Assembly: GCF_000264995.1 (NCBI RefSeq)
Contig: NW_006767450.1
Span: 107,728-171,727 of the forward strand
Length of the DNA stretch: 64,000 bases
DNA from: Punctularia strigosozonata HHB-11173 SS5
Taxonomy: Eukaryota > Basidiomycota > Agaricomycetes > Corticiales > Punctulariaceae
Reading direction: 5' to 3'
The first letter of the stretch is position 1; each line of letters begins with the position of its first letter. A program made the position numbers and the translations under genes. The notes beneath the pieces are model-generated. The model was not told the DNA's origin. It made no database searches and was given only the letters and a program-made list of their open reading frames with translations. Below, piece after piece: positions 12,856 to 23,624 of this stretch.

Positions 12856-14887
12856 GGTGGTGGAGCCCGAGGACCGGAGTGGAGGAGGGGGAGGAGGTAG
12901 AGTCGGCGATGGACGTATACGACCATCAGCTATGTATTTTGTACCACGATATCTCAGCGCTGCTTATATACGCTCATCTTCAGAGGACGCTCGCGTGCCC
13001 GCGTCATGTAGGAGAAAAAAGGTTGCGTACGGCGCACCGTAACCAGTTTCTCGATTACAACGGTGGTACAATACTTTTCACTGGTGGATCACGACCGGCA
13101 TTTTGCTGTCCGCTTGTTCGCTGTCCAGTGCAGGGGAGGCACAGAAGGGTGGCCGTGGCTCCTGTGGGGCGTGCGAATTTTTGTTCTTTGTTGTATAAAA
13201 GGCCAGTATGTGGCAATCGCCCCCGTATTCCTCTCTTCTGCATCTACCTCGACTACCTCCCGCCCTCGTCGCCTATAATCATCATGTTGCCTTGTCATGT
13301 CATGTATCCGCAAACGTCGCTAACCATGCCCAGCCTCTGGATATTACCGATGGACCGATGCCGCTCGACAACAGCCTACGCCACATAACGTGTCGACCTT
13401 CTCTAGGTCTCTGTGAGCTCTGTCTTTCACTTTCACGGCATCGAGGTATCTGACAATAGCTATTACACGCCTATAGCCGCTCGACCCTCTTCAAGAACGA
13501 TCTCGTACACCGTGTAGGGCCGTTGCGCCACATGAAGATCGCGACCATTGTGCCTCACCCCTGGCCTCTTGGTAAGCATCGACTTTACGGGTTACGGACT
13601 CAGCATTGACCGTGGACGTACCGCAGCCGAATGACCGAAGGCACGCCGCTTCCATCAATTCGATCGCCACCTGCGCCACACAAGATCCTCAAGCCATCGT
13701 ACCTCAAGTTGGACTGTCTGCTACCGGTGTGACATCAAGACCTTCCTCAAGTATAGTGTCCTCAAGTCCTCAAGAGCATCAATACTCCTCAACGCCTGGA
13801 AGAAGATGGTTCTGGTCTCTTGGCTCCTTGGCTCCTTGGCTCCTTGGCTTCCTGGCTTCGACCCTCAAGCACTCGCAATGCCTCAAGAGACTTTTCCTTT
13901 AGAATGTGGCCCTTCTTAGACTATGTTTCGGCGCTGTTATGCTTTGGCTTGGTACGTCTGGCGACACCACAAGACATCAAGACCATCAAGGGTTCGACAA
14001 GGGGCCGCGGTAACCATCGACAAGAAGATCGGCGAAGGCTTACGCAAGATCATCAAGCTCAACCTCAAGCAACCTCAAGCATCTAGTCGACGGCGTACGG
14101 GCAATGTGTGTGATTCAAAGACCAAGATCAAGCGGCATGTTTCTCTCGGCGATCGTTCTGACTGGCTTCAAATCATGGCAACATCTGGCGCGAGGAAGAG
14201 GCTGGCGAGATTTTGGTGGCGACGACTGACTCTTGGCGGTTATTATAGCGTACCCCCCGGTGAACGATCAGCAAATCGTGCGACCCTCAACCTCCTGAAG
14301 ACGAAATGCCTTTTCTACCGACACTTACGTGAGCCGCTTCCTGCTCATATTCTCGTATTCTTCCTCGTTGCTCAGCGTAGACTCACAGCCGCACAAACTG
14401 AAGATCCTCCGCCCGCCCGTGAGTGCTTCCCGTCTGTGGTGTCCGATCGCCTTCCAGCATGCTCCACGTCGGCCGTCTGAGCGGACTCCTTCGGGAGAGC
14501 CAAAGACCAGACTGGTCATAATTTTTCGTCATACCCTCGGCTTTCGCGGCCGTTTTTTGTTTCGCTCGCTACGCCGTTCAATGTATAATGCACGGAACAG
14601 GCATCGCAGCCCGCTTTGTGCGCGGCCACGATGACCTCGCATCGCTTTCGCATGTATGCAAATGCCATAGAATGCTTTCGATCCATCCCGATGGCGTGAG
14701 GCTTTAGCTCAAGCTACCGATTGAGATTAGGGACAATGAAGCGGCTGCCTTCATCCGAAGAATGGAGGTCGGCGATACTGCCATGCAAGCAAGAACTCAA
14801 TATCGCGCCAGGCGGTCGAGCATGTTGTTATGCGCGAGAGCGTGCAGTTTGTACATAATGGCACTGTCAGACGCCCCGGGCGTTTTC
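12856..14887. other. Two-kilobase gene desert with simple repeats
   Basis: No intact gene. Between about 13,690 and 14,090 the plus strand is full of degenerate CTCAAG/ATCAAG units. At about 13,815-13,860 a TGGCTCCT unit is repeated in tandem with a variant TGGCTTCC. These give accidental open frames only. The rest shows no domain or repeat I can name. Confidence 0.55.
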
Positions 14888-15264
14888 TTTCCAAACCCTT
14901 CTCATATTCCACATCTTGAAATATGCGTCATCTGCATCCTGAGCGCAAAACATCGAAAGCCACTCCGGGCGTGGGGTTGACGTAGCGTGACGCATATACC
15001 ATTCTTCAATATCCTTCAATAGAGCTGATTTACAGCCAATAATATTTATCTACGGAAACTTCGGTCAACTTGCTTCTCCACCAATGAGAGGCCGCGAATT
15101 GAATTCGTCGCTAATATTTATCAGCTGCAAATCAGCTCTAATGGAACTTCGAGATTTCGTAGGAGTTCCGTAACGCTGTCACCGACTAAGCCTGCACAGT
15201 TTTTATAGACTTCTATAGCACAGTTTACGCCATCGTGAAACTGAGTGCCTTCATCGGAAGGTTC
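14888..15264 (-). pseudogene. C-terminal fragment of a kinase-like gene (KL4), split by a MITE
   Basis: Read on the minus strand, the right end encodes PSDEGTQFHDG, matching the exon-4 end of KL8. After an intron-like gap comes a piece reading SVTELLRNLEVP. Below the inserted 119-bp element the match resumes with MKDIEEWYMRHATSTPRPEW and continues to a stop near 14,890. This is the last quarter of a KL gene only. At 15,264 the homology ends abruptly and an SDR fragment begins on the other strand. Nonfunctional. Confidence 0.8.
15021..15139. mobile_element. 119-bp MITE with 3-bp target duplication
   Basis: Inverted ends AGAGCTGATTTACAGC (15021-15036) and GCTGCAAATCAGCTCT (15124-15139) match at 15 of 16 positions. 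The element is AT-rich and noncoding, and is flanked by AAT on both sides (15018-15020, 15140-15142). Removing it restores continuous homology of the surrounding KL4 fragment to KL8, which confirms the insertion and its ends. A 3-bp duplication fits PIF/Harbinger-type MITEs, although AAT is not their usual TWA. Confidence 0.8.
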
Positions 15265-15454
15265 AGCCCGTACCCTCGTCTATGGCGCAGCTGCAGGGCC
15301 CGATTCCCATGAAGGCTACCTGCCGGACTGCAAGCTCAGTCCTACGGGCGGTCTCACCAAAGGCGAACCGGGAAAGAAATTGCAGCAGCAGGTGTGGAAC
15401 GAGCTCCGAGGCAAGCTTGAGGCTGTCAAGCCCGGAGTGACGACGTTGTCCTGA
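15265..15454 (+). pseudogene. Fragment of SDR 3' exon
   Basis: Encodes RTLVYGAAAGPDSHEGYLPD and onward to a stop, ending KPGVTTLS. It is clearly homologous to the last 60-odd residues of the intact SDR at 16273-17325 (there KPGVTNLS). No upstream SDR sequence is present: the match starts exactly where the KL4 fragment ends. It is a truncated duplicate without catalytic residues. Confidence 0.85.
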
Positions 15455-16272
15455 TCCAACCCTCTCTTTATCCTTCGGAGCTCTCACGCCATCGGAACAC
15501 GAGAACGTCCGGGAAACTGTATTATAGAATTTGGATGGCTACGACCCGGAGCTACGTGTCTTGTACTATGTTATTCGGTGATGATCTTTACTTCCTTGAT
15601 CGCATTGGACACGGTGCCTTCGGGGAGATAGTGGTGCGACGATGTTTCTTCCGAAAAGTCGCGCGATCACTTAATTCGCAGTTTCGTCTACTTTCAGCTC
15701 TACATTTCGGTGCTCTGGGAATCATGTCTGCAACTGCAACTTTCATGATCTACATAGTATGGCTGACAGCCTGGTGATACGTATTGTGAGCAGTGCGTAG
15801 CAGCCTGTAGTAATGACATTGTACTGATGAGTCATCCTTTGAGATAGTGTCACCGAACTGCGTCGGCACTTGGGGGGAATAATATGGGCCGTTCCTGTTT
15901 AGGTATGGTATGGTATGGGATTAGGGATCTAGGCTCATAAGTAATCTACCACCACCGTTGGCGATTAATAAATAACTGATCAGTGATTCGCTCACCCGTG
16001 CGTATTGACGTGCGGTGCGGCAACCGGTTGTCCCGCTATTGGGACCGCGCCGGAAATATACCTACCTACCTACCGTGAGAAATCAACCACAGGTTGCGTC
16101 CCTCGCGTGTACCTCGTCGTGCTTTGTCATTACTCGAATGCTTGCGCGTTTCGCCGACGTCGACGCGTCTCCCCGGCACGCAATCCTAGGCAAATCACCG
16201 ATTTGTGATCATACATCCTGGATCGCTACTTGAGAGCATGGACGTGTCGGTGAATTTAGACGCGTCGCCGCT
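15455..16272. other. Intergenic; no convincing gene
   Basis: A short frame at 15535-15777 contains DRIGHGAFGEIV, which resembles a protein-kinase glycine loop, but nothing kinase-like follows. I do not call it. The CTAC-repeat element is listed separately. Confidence 0.45.
16011..16074 (+). repeat. CTAC-tailed dispersed repeat, copy 1
   Basis: A segment with TGTCCCGCTATTGGGACCGC, a partly self-complementary core, followed by CCGG and a (CTAC)n array. Two further copies lie on the minus strand at about 35,493-35,570 and 38,261-38,330. This copy is about 200 bases upstream of the SDR start. It may be the end of a small transposon; no open frame. Confidence 0.55.
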
Positions 16273-17325
16273 ATGTCTTTCCTGGTCACCTTCATTGACC
16301 GTCAATTCGTCCACAACCGCCCTGCGGAACCCACATTCTCCTTCGAAGGCCAGACCGTCATCGTCACAGGAGCGTCATCTGGCTTGGGCCTCGCTGCGTC
16401 TCAAAAGTTCATCGAACATGGCGCGTCCTCCGTCATCCTCGCCTGCCGCGGACTACCCAAGGCCGAAGCCGCCGCCGACGCCATCCGCAAATCCACGGGC
16501 TGCGATGCAAGTCGCGTTCGCGTCATGCACCTCGACTTAAGTTCCTATGCGTCCGTCCTCGAGTTCGCCACCCGCGTCACCGAGGAGCTCCCCCGGCTTG
16601 ATGTGCTCTTGCTCAATGCGGGCGTGACGCCCTTCTCATGGGCGACAACGGAGGGGAACGAGGAGACCGTCACTACCAACGTCGTATCTCTCGCGCTTCT
16701 CGCGCTTCTCCTTCACCCCAAACTTTCACAATCGGCGAAGGAACACGGCGGATATGCTCACATCACCGTGACCGGTTCGGAGATGTACAGATACGCAAAG
16801 TTCGAGGAGCGCGACAAGGCGGGAAAGGACGGGATCTTCGCAGCACTGGCAGATGAGAAGCGATCGAACCTATCCGACAGGTACAATACATCCAAGCTCC
16901 TCGCGCTGTTCGTTGTGAAGCAGATCGCTGCGCTCTCGCCCGTGGCCCAGAGCCGTGTCATCGTAAATAGCGTTTGCCCGAGGTGAACACGTCCTCGTTA
17001 ACTCTCCGGCTCGCCGCGCGACTGACCTACCCGCTTATATAGCTTCTGCATGAGTGACCTCGCTCGTGGATATGGCCCCCTCAACCCCGTCACTCGCGGC
17101 TTGATGCGTGTGGTAGCCCGACCGACCGAGGTCGGAGCCCGCGTACTTGTCTACGGTGCTGGAGCTGGTCCTGAGACTCACGGCGCTCACCTTCCGGATT
17201 GCAAGCTTATTCCTACGACCGCCCTCACTGAGGGTGACGCGGGTAAAGAGTTGCAGCAACGCGTGTGGGAGGAGCTGCGAGTGAAGCTTGAGGCGGTCAA
17301 GCCCGGAGTGACAAACTTGAGTTGA
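16273..17325 (+). CDS. Short-chain dehydrogenase/reductase
   Basis: Two exons (16273-16982, 17043-17325; intron phase 2) give 330 aa. A Rossmann NAD(P)-binding motif TGASSGLGLAAS lies near residue 35, with an Asp-containing strand (MHLDLSS), an LLLNAGV motif, the serine strand (HITVTGSEMYR) and the catalytic YNTSK. These make it a classical SDR of the retinol-dehydrogenase/WWOX-like type common in fungi. It would reduce or oxidise a carbonyl/alcohol substrate with NAD(P)(H); the substrate cannot be read from sequence. The C-terminal exon has a duplicate fragment at 15265-15454. No membrane segment is evident. Confidence 0.92.
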
Positions 17326-17479
17326 TTGCTTTCGTTCGGAAGTAAACAACTGCTTTCCTCTCTACACTCTAGATTTATCGGTTACCTAATTGTGGGGACA
17401 GCCTTTTCTGCGAGCTGGCCTTGCGAATGCAATGCCCTGGCTTCATACGCCCTCGTACCATTTTTGACACGACCGAGTC

Positions 17480-18390
17480 CGGCGTAGTCATATCAAGCCC
17501 GCACAGATGGGTTGCAGTCTCCCGGACAATTCAGCGATCCTTGACTTGGCGCTGTTCAAGACGGGATATGCATCGAGTACAGGAATCGCCGCATCCGGGC
17601 TATTTGGGTCTCATTTCGCTTCCTATTCCGGGCTTGATGTACCGTCCATTCTTATGCGGAAAGCACTGGCCTCCATGCGAGAAATATACCATGTTGCCTC
17701 GCTAGAGAATCGAAAAGCCTGGTCAGCCACCGAAAGGCCAAGATGAAACATCTGAGTACCTGACAAGTTGTGTCCATCACATAGTCGAGCGTAATATCAA
17801 GGTTCCGTGTTGTTCAATTGAGTACAGTCTAGCCATACTGGGCCTACAGATTGTCGCAAGAGTACCAAGTGAGAGGCAGCTTCTGATATCTTTCCTGTGA
17901 TCGAACCGTACAAGCGTGTTCCCACGGTGCTCAGTTTATCCTCTTCCTCAAGCGCCCAGGGTCGTGGCAACGGCGACCGGGGCCTTTTCGCCTCTCCATT
18001 CGTTGCTCTAGCCTAGCATCGAGCTCTTTGCCGACATGCCCGACAATCCGCCCTCTCTTTCTCTCTTCCACCATCGCTCTGCCCGGTCTGCGGGGAGGAC
18101 TGTGTATCGATAGTACCCTCGCTCTTCCTGGTCGCTCGACGCGCAGTGAAGTTGCAGCAATGGTCCTCCGGCTAAACGCCCCGCGGCTCCGTATCGGCTC
18201 GTACATTGTTCTCGTGCGTACTTGATCTCTCATCTTTGCGGCCTGTTTCTGACTTGGTCGCCGTTGCGCGGTGCTGGATGTAGTGGGTGTTCTCGTTCAT
18301 CCTGTTCTGCCTATGCGCGGCCAGGCTGCACTACACCACGAACTTGCCCAAGGGCGATACCCTGAACGGCGGGCGGGACTTCTTCGGTGC
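17480..18390 (+). repeat. Segmental duplication, copy A
   Basis: About 0.9 kb covering the intergenic tract downstream of the SDR and the first two exons of the four-TM gene. It is repeated at 21,280-22,045 in the same orientation. Shared landmarks include AGCCCGCAC, CATCGAG-ACAGGAAT, GACATGCCCGACAAT, CTGCGGGGAGGA and GATACCCTGAACGGCGGGCG. Apart from the exons, the interval 17,326-18,159 holds no gene I can support. Confidence 0.75.
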
Positions 18391-19018
18391 GCGCCCATCA
18401 CTCTCGGATCATCTTTGGTGTCAATGCTGACTTCCACGCGCAGACAGCGTCGTCGTGGAGATGCTCGTCTGCACGCTGCTTGCGTTCGGATTTATTCCCT
18501 TCGTGTTAGCACACATTTCATTTCATCGCCCTTTCAGATGGCTAGACTCATGGAGATCTCTTCATTTTAGGCTCAACTTGATCGATGCCTCGCGCTGGTT
18601 CGACCACCCGCTCGCCACGCCCGTCAACATCGAGGCCGCTGCACTCTCCATCCTCAACCTCATGTGGTTCGTTGGTGCTGCCATCACTAGCGTACGTCCC
18701 GCTTCCCCCTCCCTCCGCACTCTTTTCACTTACACCCCTCTCCTCTGCTTCATTCCTACCTCCCGTCGGATTCCTATCCTACAGAGCACCTTTGGCGACC
18801 TCACCTGGTGCGACCCGCTGTACGAAGCCTGCCGGGTCCTCACCGCACTCCAGGCGTTCGCCTGGCTCTCTTGGGTTGTGCTCTTCGCACTCCTCGCACT
18901 CGCCTTCGTCGGCCTCTTACGCGCCTCGCGCGCTGGCGCGCCGCACCGGATGTCCGACAACGTCGACAAGTCGCTCCCTGCGGAGCCTAAGGGGCCTGAG
19001 TTCATCTCAGTCGTCTAA
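18160..19018 (+). CDS. Four-transmembrane protein (MARVEL-like)
   Basis: Four exons (18160-18213, 18284-18386, 18444-18691, 18785-19018) give 212 aa. Four hydrophobic segments are visible: YIVLWVFSFILFCLCAARL, EMLVCTLLAFGFIPFVLAHI, LSILNLMWFVGAAIT and WLSWVVLFALLALAFVGLL. A polar loop (LPKGDTLNGGRDFF) follows the first, and a charged cytoplasmic tail follows the last. This topology and length fit the fungal MARVEL-domain group, which acts in plasma or vesicle membranes; the family call rests on topology alone. A start further upstream (ATG near 18,035) would need an additional intron and meets a stop, so I chose 18160. The 5' part is duplicated at 21.3-22.0 kb. Confidence 0.75.
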
Positions 19019-19221
19019 CCTTGGGCATTGTTCTTCTGTTCTGCCGTGTTATTCTGTATTGCCTTCTTTCATTCTCTCTGTCAGTCGCTTCTCGGCTCGG
19101 GCCGCTTTACGCATTGCATGTTCACGAGGTCGCGAAGATCTCTACAGCTGTCGCATCTGCTTGTATTATGTTATCGAGATCTTCCTCGAGATACAATGTA
19201 ATCTCGCTGTACCTCGTCGTT

Positions 19222-19641
19222 CTATCCTATTATTTGCGAACTTTGCAGTACACGTGCCCCAAACTTCAGCATATCCACGGGCCTCTGAGTATCGGGACTG
19301 TCAAAACATTCGAAGCTATCTTTCCCCCCAACCGAGTAAGTTGGACCAGGGTATGGCAAATCCTCTGACGCATCATATGTCGACCTCGCATCAGCGGCGG
19401 CCGCCATTTCCGGATTCCGGTCGTCCTGGTTCGAGCACGATAACTGCCAGATAGCTTTGGTGTCCAGCACGTGAGGCAACGTCTCCCAGAGTGGTTTTGC
19501 AAGGGCAGCTGTACGACGACGCTCCAGCTTGTCTATATAGCGCAGGCCTCTTTGATAGTCCTGAGGAGAGTTCTGATCAAGGAAGAACTTCTCTCGAGGC
19601 AGGTTCTTCAATGCATGTTGAACGTCGGGATGGACGTACAT
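19222..19641 (-). pseudogene. N-terminal half of a kinase-like gene, inverted (KL5a)
   Basis: On the minus strand, MYVHPDVQHALKNLP opens a typical KL N-terminus, followed by REKFFLDQNSPQDY and YIDKLERRRTAALAKPLWET, aligning with KL6 and KL8. The match stops before the QVYKG strand, and nothing of the catalytic half follows on this strand. The missing half starts 300 bases away on the plus strand (19950-21052), so these two pieces probably once formed one gene. Confidence 0.75.
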
Positions 19642-19949
19642 GCTGGTAGGAAGACAGGCGCGTGACGTAGCCGATTCTGAACTGAGCACCAAGGACTCGG
19701 AGCCACAGCAACAATACGCCTCGAAATCGAGGGCTTCTGTACTATAATCGTCGAAGGTATGTTGACGAAAGCTCATATAGACATGCACGAAAGTTGCCCA
19801 TAGCTGTTAGCAAGCAGCGCAGGCGATGCGCGGTGGGCGGTGGAAGTAATAAAAGCATAGCCATGAGTGGCGGAAGCAAGAGAACATGCATAATTCAAGC
19901 CCTGTTCAGCGTTCGTTCGAGCTTACCATCCTTCGGCAGATCGTGGTTC

Positions 19950-21052
19950 TCGAGTTGTGACGAATGATTGCAGTAGTTTCTGCCTCGCAACTGAGCTCGA
20001 GGAGCTACGTACAGTGAACCTCGGCAACGTCGGCGTCAACTTTCCGCTGGACGAGGCGGACGCTGCACTGGTGGACGAAGGTGATATGTTTTCGGCAATG
20101 GTGGATCGAAACCGTGCAGTGTATGAATTAAGATACACCAACAAAGTCTTTGTCAATTCCAGAAGAAGACTGCTTCGATGACAACAATGACTGTCCAGAG
20201 ATATGACGCAGCGCGCCCCAAACTGCGGCCATCGAAGCTTGGGCTTACCGTCAACTAAAATCGTTCCAAGGTACGCAAGTACGAATCATACCCGGCCCGC
20301 ATCTGAACTGTCTCTAGGATCCCTGATCCCTTACTCATTTGGCTCCTACAAGGTTGTTCACTCTCATTTCTCAATGATGACTGTGCTGATGAACCACCAG
20401 ATTCGCTTGCCAAATGATGAAATATCCATTGCGCATGTTCTGGAGTATCTAGATGCTATGCGGCTATCCGAGTTGGATGGGATCACTATCGAGCAGCGTA
20501 GTCGCTGTGATATCTTTGACGTCGTGAGTCTTTTTTTTGCATTTTGCCTCATATCGTGCGATTGACTTCTGCAAAGATCGATGACCTACTGTCAAAACTG
20601 CATCAAATGCACACAATGGGTGTCGTACATAGCGATATAAACTGGTATAACGTCATGTTGATCCGACAGATTCCAGGCGACAATCCGACGGCTGCGGTTG
20701 CAGTGATTGATTCCAACCTGTCTCAACCTTCGGAAGAAAGCAACGAGTTTCACCGTGACGACACCTTACAGTACGTGATCGCATTCCGTGTACAGTGTAC
20801 ACATACTTACTCGGTGTTAGTACCATGGGGCTTCGTCTAAAGCTCAAAGTGCCAATGAAGTATATCGAAGTATGGTGTATGCGTTGCACTATATCAACGC
20901 CATGTCCACAGTGGTTTCCGATGTTCTTTGCTCACGGCGACGACAACGCGTACTTCAAGGCATGGCAGATGAGGACGCATTGGCTAGAAAATGAGATGTC
21001 TAGTGGTGCCACAAACAGAACTAGCAATACAGCGCTGCATATATGGAATTAA
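19950..21052 (+). pseudogene. C-terminal half of a kinase-like gene (KL5b), dead
   Basis: Matches KL8 from the region before QVYKG to the C-terminus, with the same introns, including the 35-base exon at 20318-20352 (LIPYSFGSYK). The first exon is out of frame upstream and has a TGA where paralogues have Trp, just before AAIEAWAYRQLKSFQG. The loop reads HSDINWYN in place of HGDINWHN, and the metal site reads VIDSN rather than VIDFN. The end aligns with the KL8 C-terminus (WLENEMS...). The nucleotide match to KL8 is about 85-90% and is perfect over 20261-20339, including intron 1. Nonfunctional as a kinase. Confidence 0.85.
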
Positions 21053-21279
21053 GCGAATGGATAAGAGTTTCCGCTTCTGGCACGTACAGCCGAAAGTACT
21101 AGTAGGGAGCTGTATCCGTCTTACGTGGCCCTGATATATCGATAAAGAGTTCTAGAGATAGGCTAAGTATTGGATATGGCTTGAGGGTTTCCGGTACAGC
21201 CAACACTAAGTCTAATAAAAATTAGGATTATGAGCTCAATATTCTCACCTTCCGCACCGTTAGACGCAGTAAAATTGAG

Positions 21280-22045
21280 CCCGCACTAATTAGTTGCGGG
21301 CTCCCGGCCAACTCAGCCACTCGTTGAAAGGGTAAGACAGGCTATATACATCGAGGACAGGAATAATTTATCTATTGACATTCACATCGTGATACATCCC
21401 CGTTGTGTAAGCTATCAGTTTGCGATCTCGCTCACCGAAAACTCGATATAAGATATGTATGAAGATTGGAACAAGTTGTGTCCATCCCATAGTCATGATC
21501 AGGCTCGATGGCAGGTTTGGTGTTGTTCAAGTGGTCCGCAACTAAGTACTTGCGGTTTGTGATACATTCTTTCCCGCGGTACTCAGCTATTCTCTCGTGT
21601 TATTATTCCAGGGTCTTTTCATCGGCTGCCGGGGTCTTTTCTCCTCCTCCATTCTTTGCTCCAGCCCATCACCGAGCCGCTCACCGACATGCCCGACAAT
21701 TCACTCTCTCTTTCTCTCTTTCATCGCGGTACCCAGTCTGCGGGGAGGATTGTGTATAGATAGTACCATTACTCTTCGTGGTCGCTCGACGGGCAGTTGT
21801 ATTTCAATCACGGTCCTCCGGCTGGACGCCCTACGAACTCGTCTCTGCTGGTACATTATTCTTGTGAGTGTCTGATCTCTCATCCCCTGCGGCCTGTTTC
21901 TGACTTGGCAAACATCGCGCGATGCTGAATGCAGTAGGTGGTCTCGTTCATCCTGTTCTGCCTCTGCGCGGCCAGGCTGCACTACACCAAAATTTACCTA
22001 AGGGCGATACCCTGAACGGCGGGCGCGGCTTCTTCCACGGTGGCG
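21280..22045 (+). pseudogene. Segmental duplication copy B with partial four-TM gene
   Basis: Diverged copy of 17,480-18,390. Near 21,815-22,020 it carries the first two exons of the four-TM protein, recognisable from CTGCGCGGCCAGGCTGCACTAC and GATACCCTGAACGGCGGGCG, but exons 3 and 4 are absent and the splice sites are not all kept. Downstream, to 22,310, an imperfect inverted repeat (GGTGAAAGTCGCCTTTCACC near 22,077) and the RE1 3' flank follow. No complete product. Confidence 0.7.
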
Positions 22046-22310
22046 TTCATTTCGGGGGAATTTCCCCAGCGCATGAGGTGAAAGTCGCCTTTCACCCGCA
22101 AATCAGATGAACAGTGTGGAGTGCGGGTGAAATGGATTCGTCCGGAAGTGAGGTGATTGAGATCTAAACACCACCACATTGACCTCTGCAGCGACTCTAC
22201 CTGCATGTACCATGCATTTGTCGTTTGGGGTATCGAAAGGAGAGTCGCACTCTGTCGCTGCCGTTCCATTCATAAGACGATAACGATAACTATCCGCATA
22301 GCCCTACTTA

Positions 22311-23624
22311 TTACAGGTCAAATTTGTGATCTTTAAGTGCCATCCATATGAAGAAGGCGGTGAGCTCCCTGGTCGACAGTTCGCCGTCTGCGGCAATAGG
22401 TGAGGACTCGGTGCGCTCGCTGAACGTTGCAACAACTTGACAATGATGCTCCATCCTTCCGTCTATTCTATTCAGCTTGCCGATCTTGGCGTTCTTGCGA
22501 TTATAAACCTTGAAATCTCTGACGTTTGCTGTCTGGCCCATACCCCAGCAATGGCCATCCCAGGCCATGCCGACAACCACTCGACTATCGCCATGGAGAA
22601 TATAAGGCACCTTTTTCCCAAAGACATACCTAAACACAAGGAATCGTTTTGGAAGGCATTGGAGCTACAAGTGATGAACTTACTTGCGGAGTTGCGGCGT
22701 TGAGGAGGCAAGCCGACCGTAAGTGTGATAATAAAGTTGCGAAACTTCCAGTTCTCCCTCTGCTTGTTCCGAGGTAAAAACCAAATCAGACTTCAAGAAA
22801 CCGAGCGCCTGTGATGCATTTACTATGGTATCTTGAGTCGTATAAAACCTGCATATATACCTTATCCTCCCATAAAACAAGAGGCATTGCATCGCGGTCG
22901 AATTTCAGAGTTGTTGGATCCCAATGTTCGTCAGGAACGCCTTCACCTCGATGGAGCATGATGGCATGATCGACAGTATCACCACTCGATTCATCCGTGC
23001 AATATTCTCCTCGATAACTGAGACGTGCACGCTGGTCATCTCCAGTCTTCCTTAAATGATGTTGAAGCCAGTCATCCATAAGATGCACCACCGGGTGCAG
23101 AACGTTGACAGTAGTCCAAGCCCTGGTATCAAAGGCTCATTACTTTGGGGACATGAACAAAAGCGTAGATTTACATACTTGACGTCGCCTTCGGAGACTG
23201 AGTCTTTATTTCTTAAGGCCTCAAAGCTTATAACCTTCCCAGACTCTTGCTCATAGCGACGTAATGAGCTTCGAAACTCTTCTATGGGCCAAACTGGCTT
23301 GCGAAGGAAAATCTTGTCCTTCATAAACAAGTCCGTAGTGATGGCTTGCGATGACGAGTAAGATTTCTTGGATTCTGCGTCGCTGAGACCGCGGCATGAT
23401 TGAAGGCGCTCTCCCAGAAGACGCGATGGAAGCTTGACGGACTTCGCTGCCTTCGTGAAATTCTGTGCTCTAGCTGCTATGTGCTGGCTGTTCTTGGTGT
23501 GAGCATGCAGACGTTCGAGAAGCGGTACAACGTAGTCCAAATCTGAGTCGGTCAGGCTGAAGAGCGCGTCCACTAGCTTTTGATTGCCAGACGAGGCTCG
23601 TACAGCGCTTTCCAGGGATTCCAT
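22311..23624 (-). CDS. PD-(D/E)XK nuclease-like protein RE1
   Basis: Exons on the minus strand (23624-23179, 23122-22861, 22808-22684, 22629-22311) give 383 aa. The N-terminal 150 residues are helical, with PIEEFRSSLRRYEQESGK. Then comes LSYRGEY, Asp200 in VDHAIML, and Glu234/Lys236 in PLVLWEDK, matching the D...ExK core of the PD-(D/E)XK fold. Further on, VPYILHGDSRVVVGMAWDG matches a beta-hairpin seen in all four RE paralogues. RE1 and RE4 form one subfamily, with identical exon-1 length (446 bases). It is head to head with KL6 across 497 bases. Nuclease fold is inferred from motif order; activity and target are unknown. Exon 3 here needs the acceptor ending CACAG at 22,809; other acceptors shift the frame. 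Confidence 0.72.

Noticed and set aside
15535-15777. Possible protein-kinase glycine loop (IGHGAFGEIV)
   Set aside because: No lysine strand, catalytic loop or splice-compatible continuation follows; one motif alone is not enough.
19957-20181. Separate small gene upstream of KL5b
   Set aside because: The sequence aligns, out of frame, with the exon-1 region around QVYKG of other KL genes, so it is decayed KL sequence.
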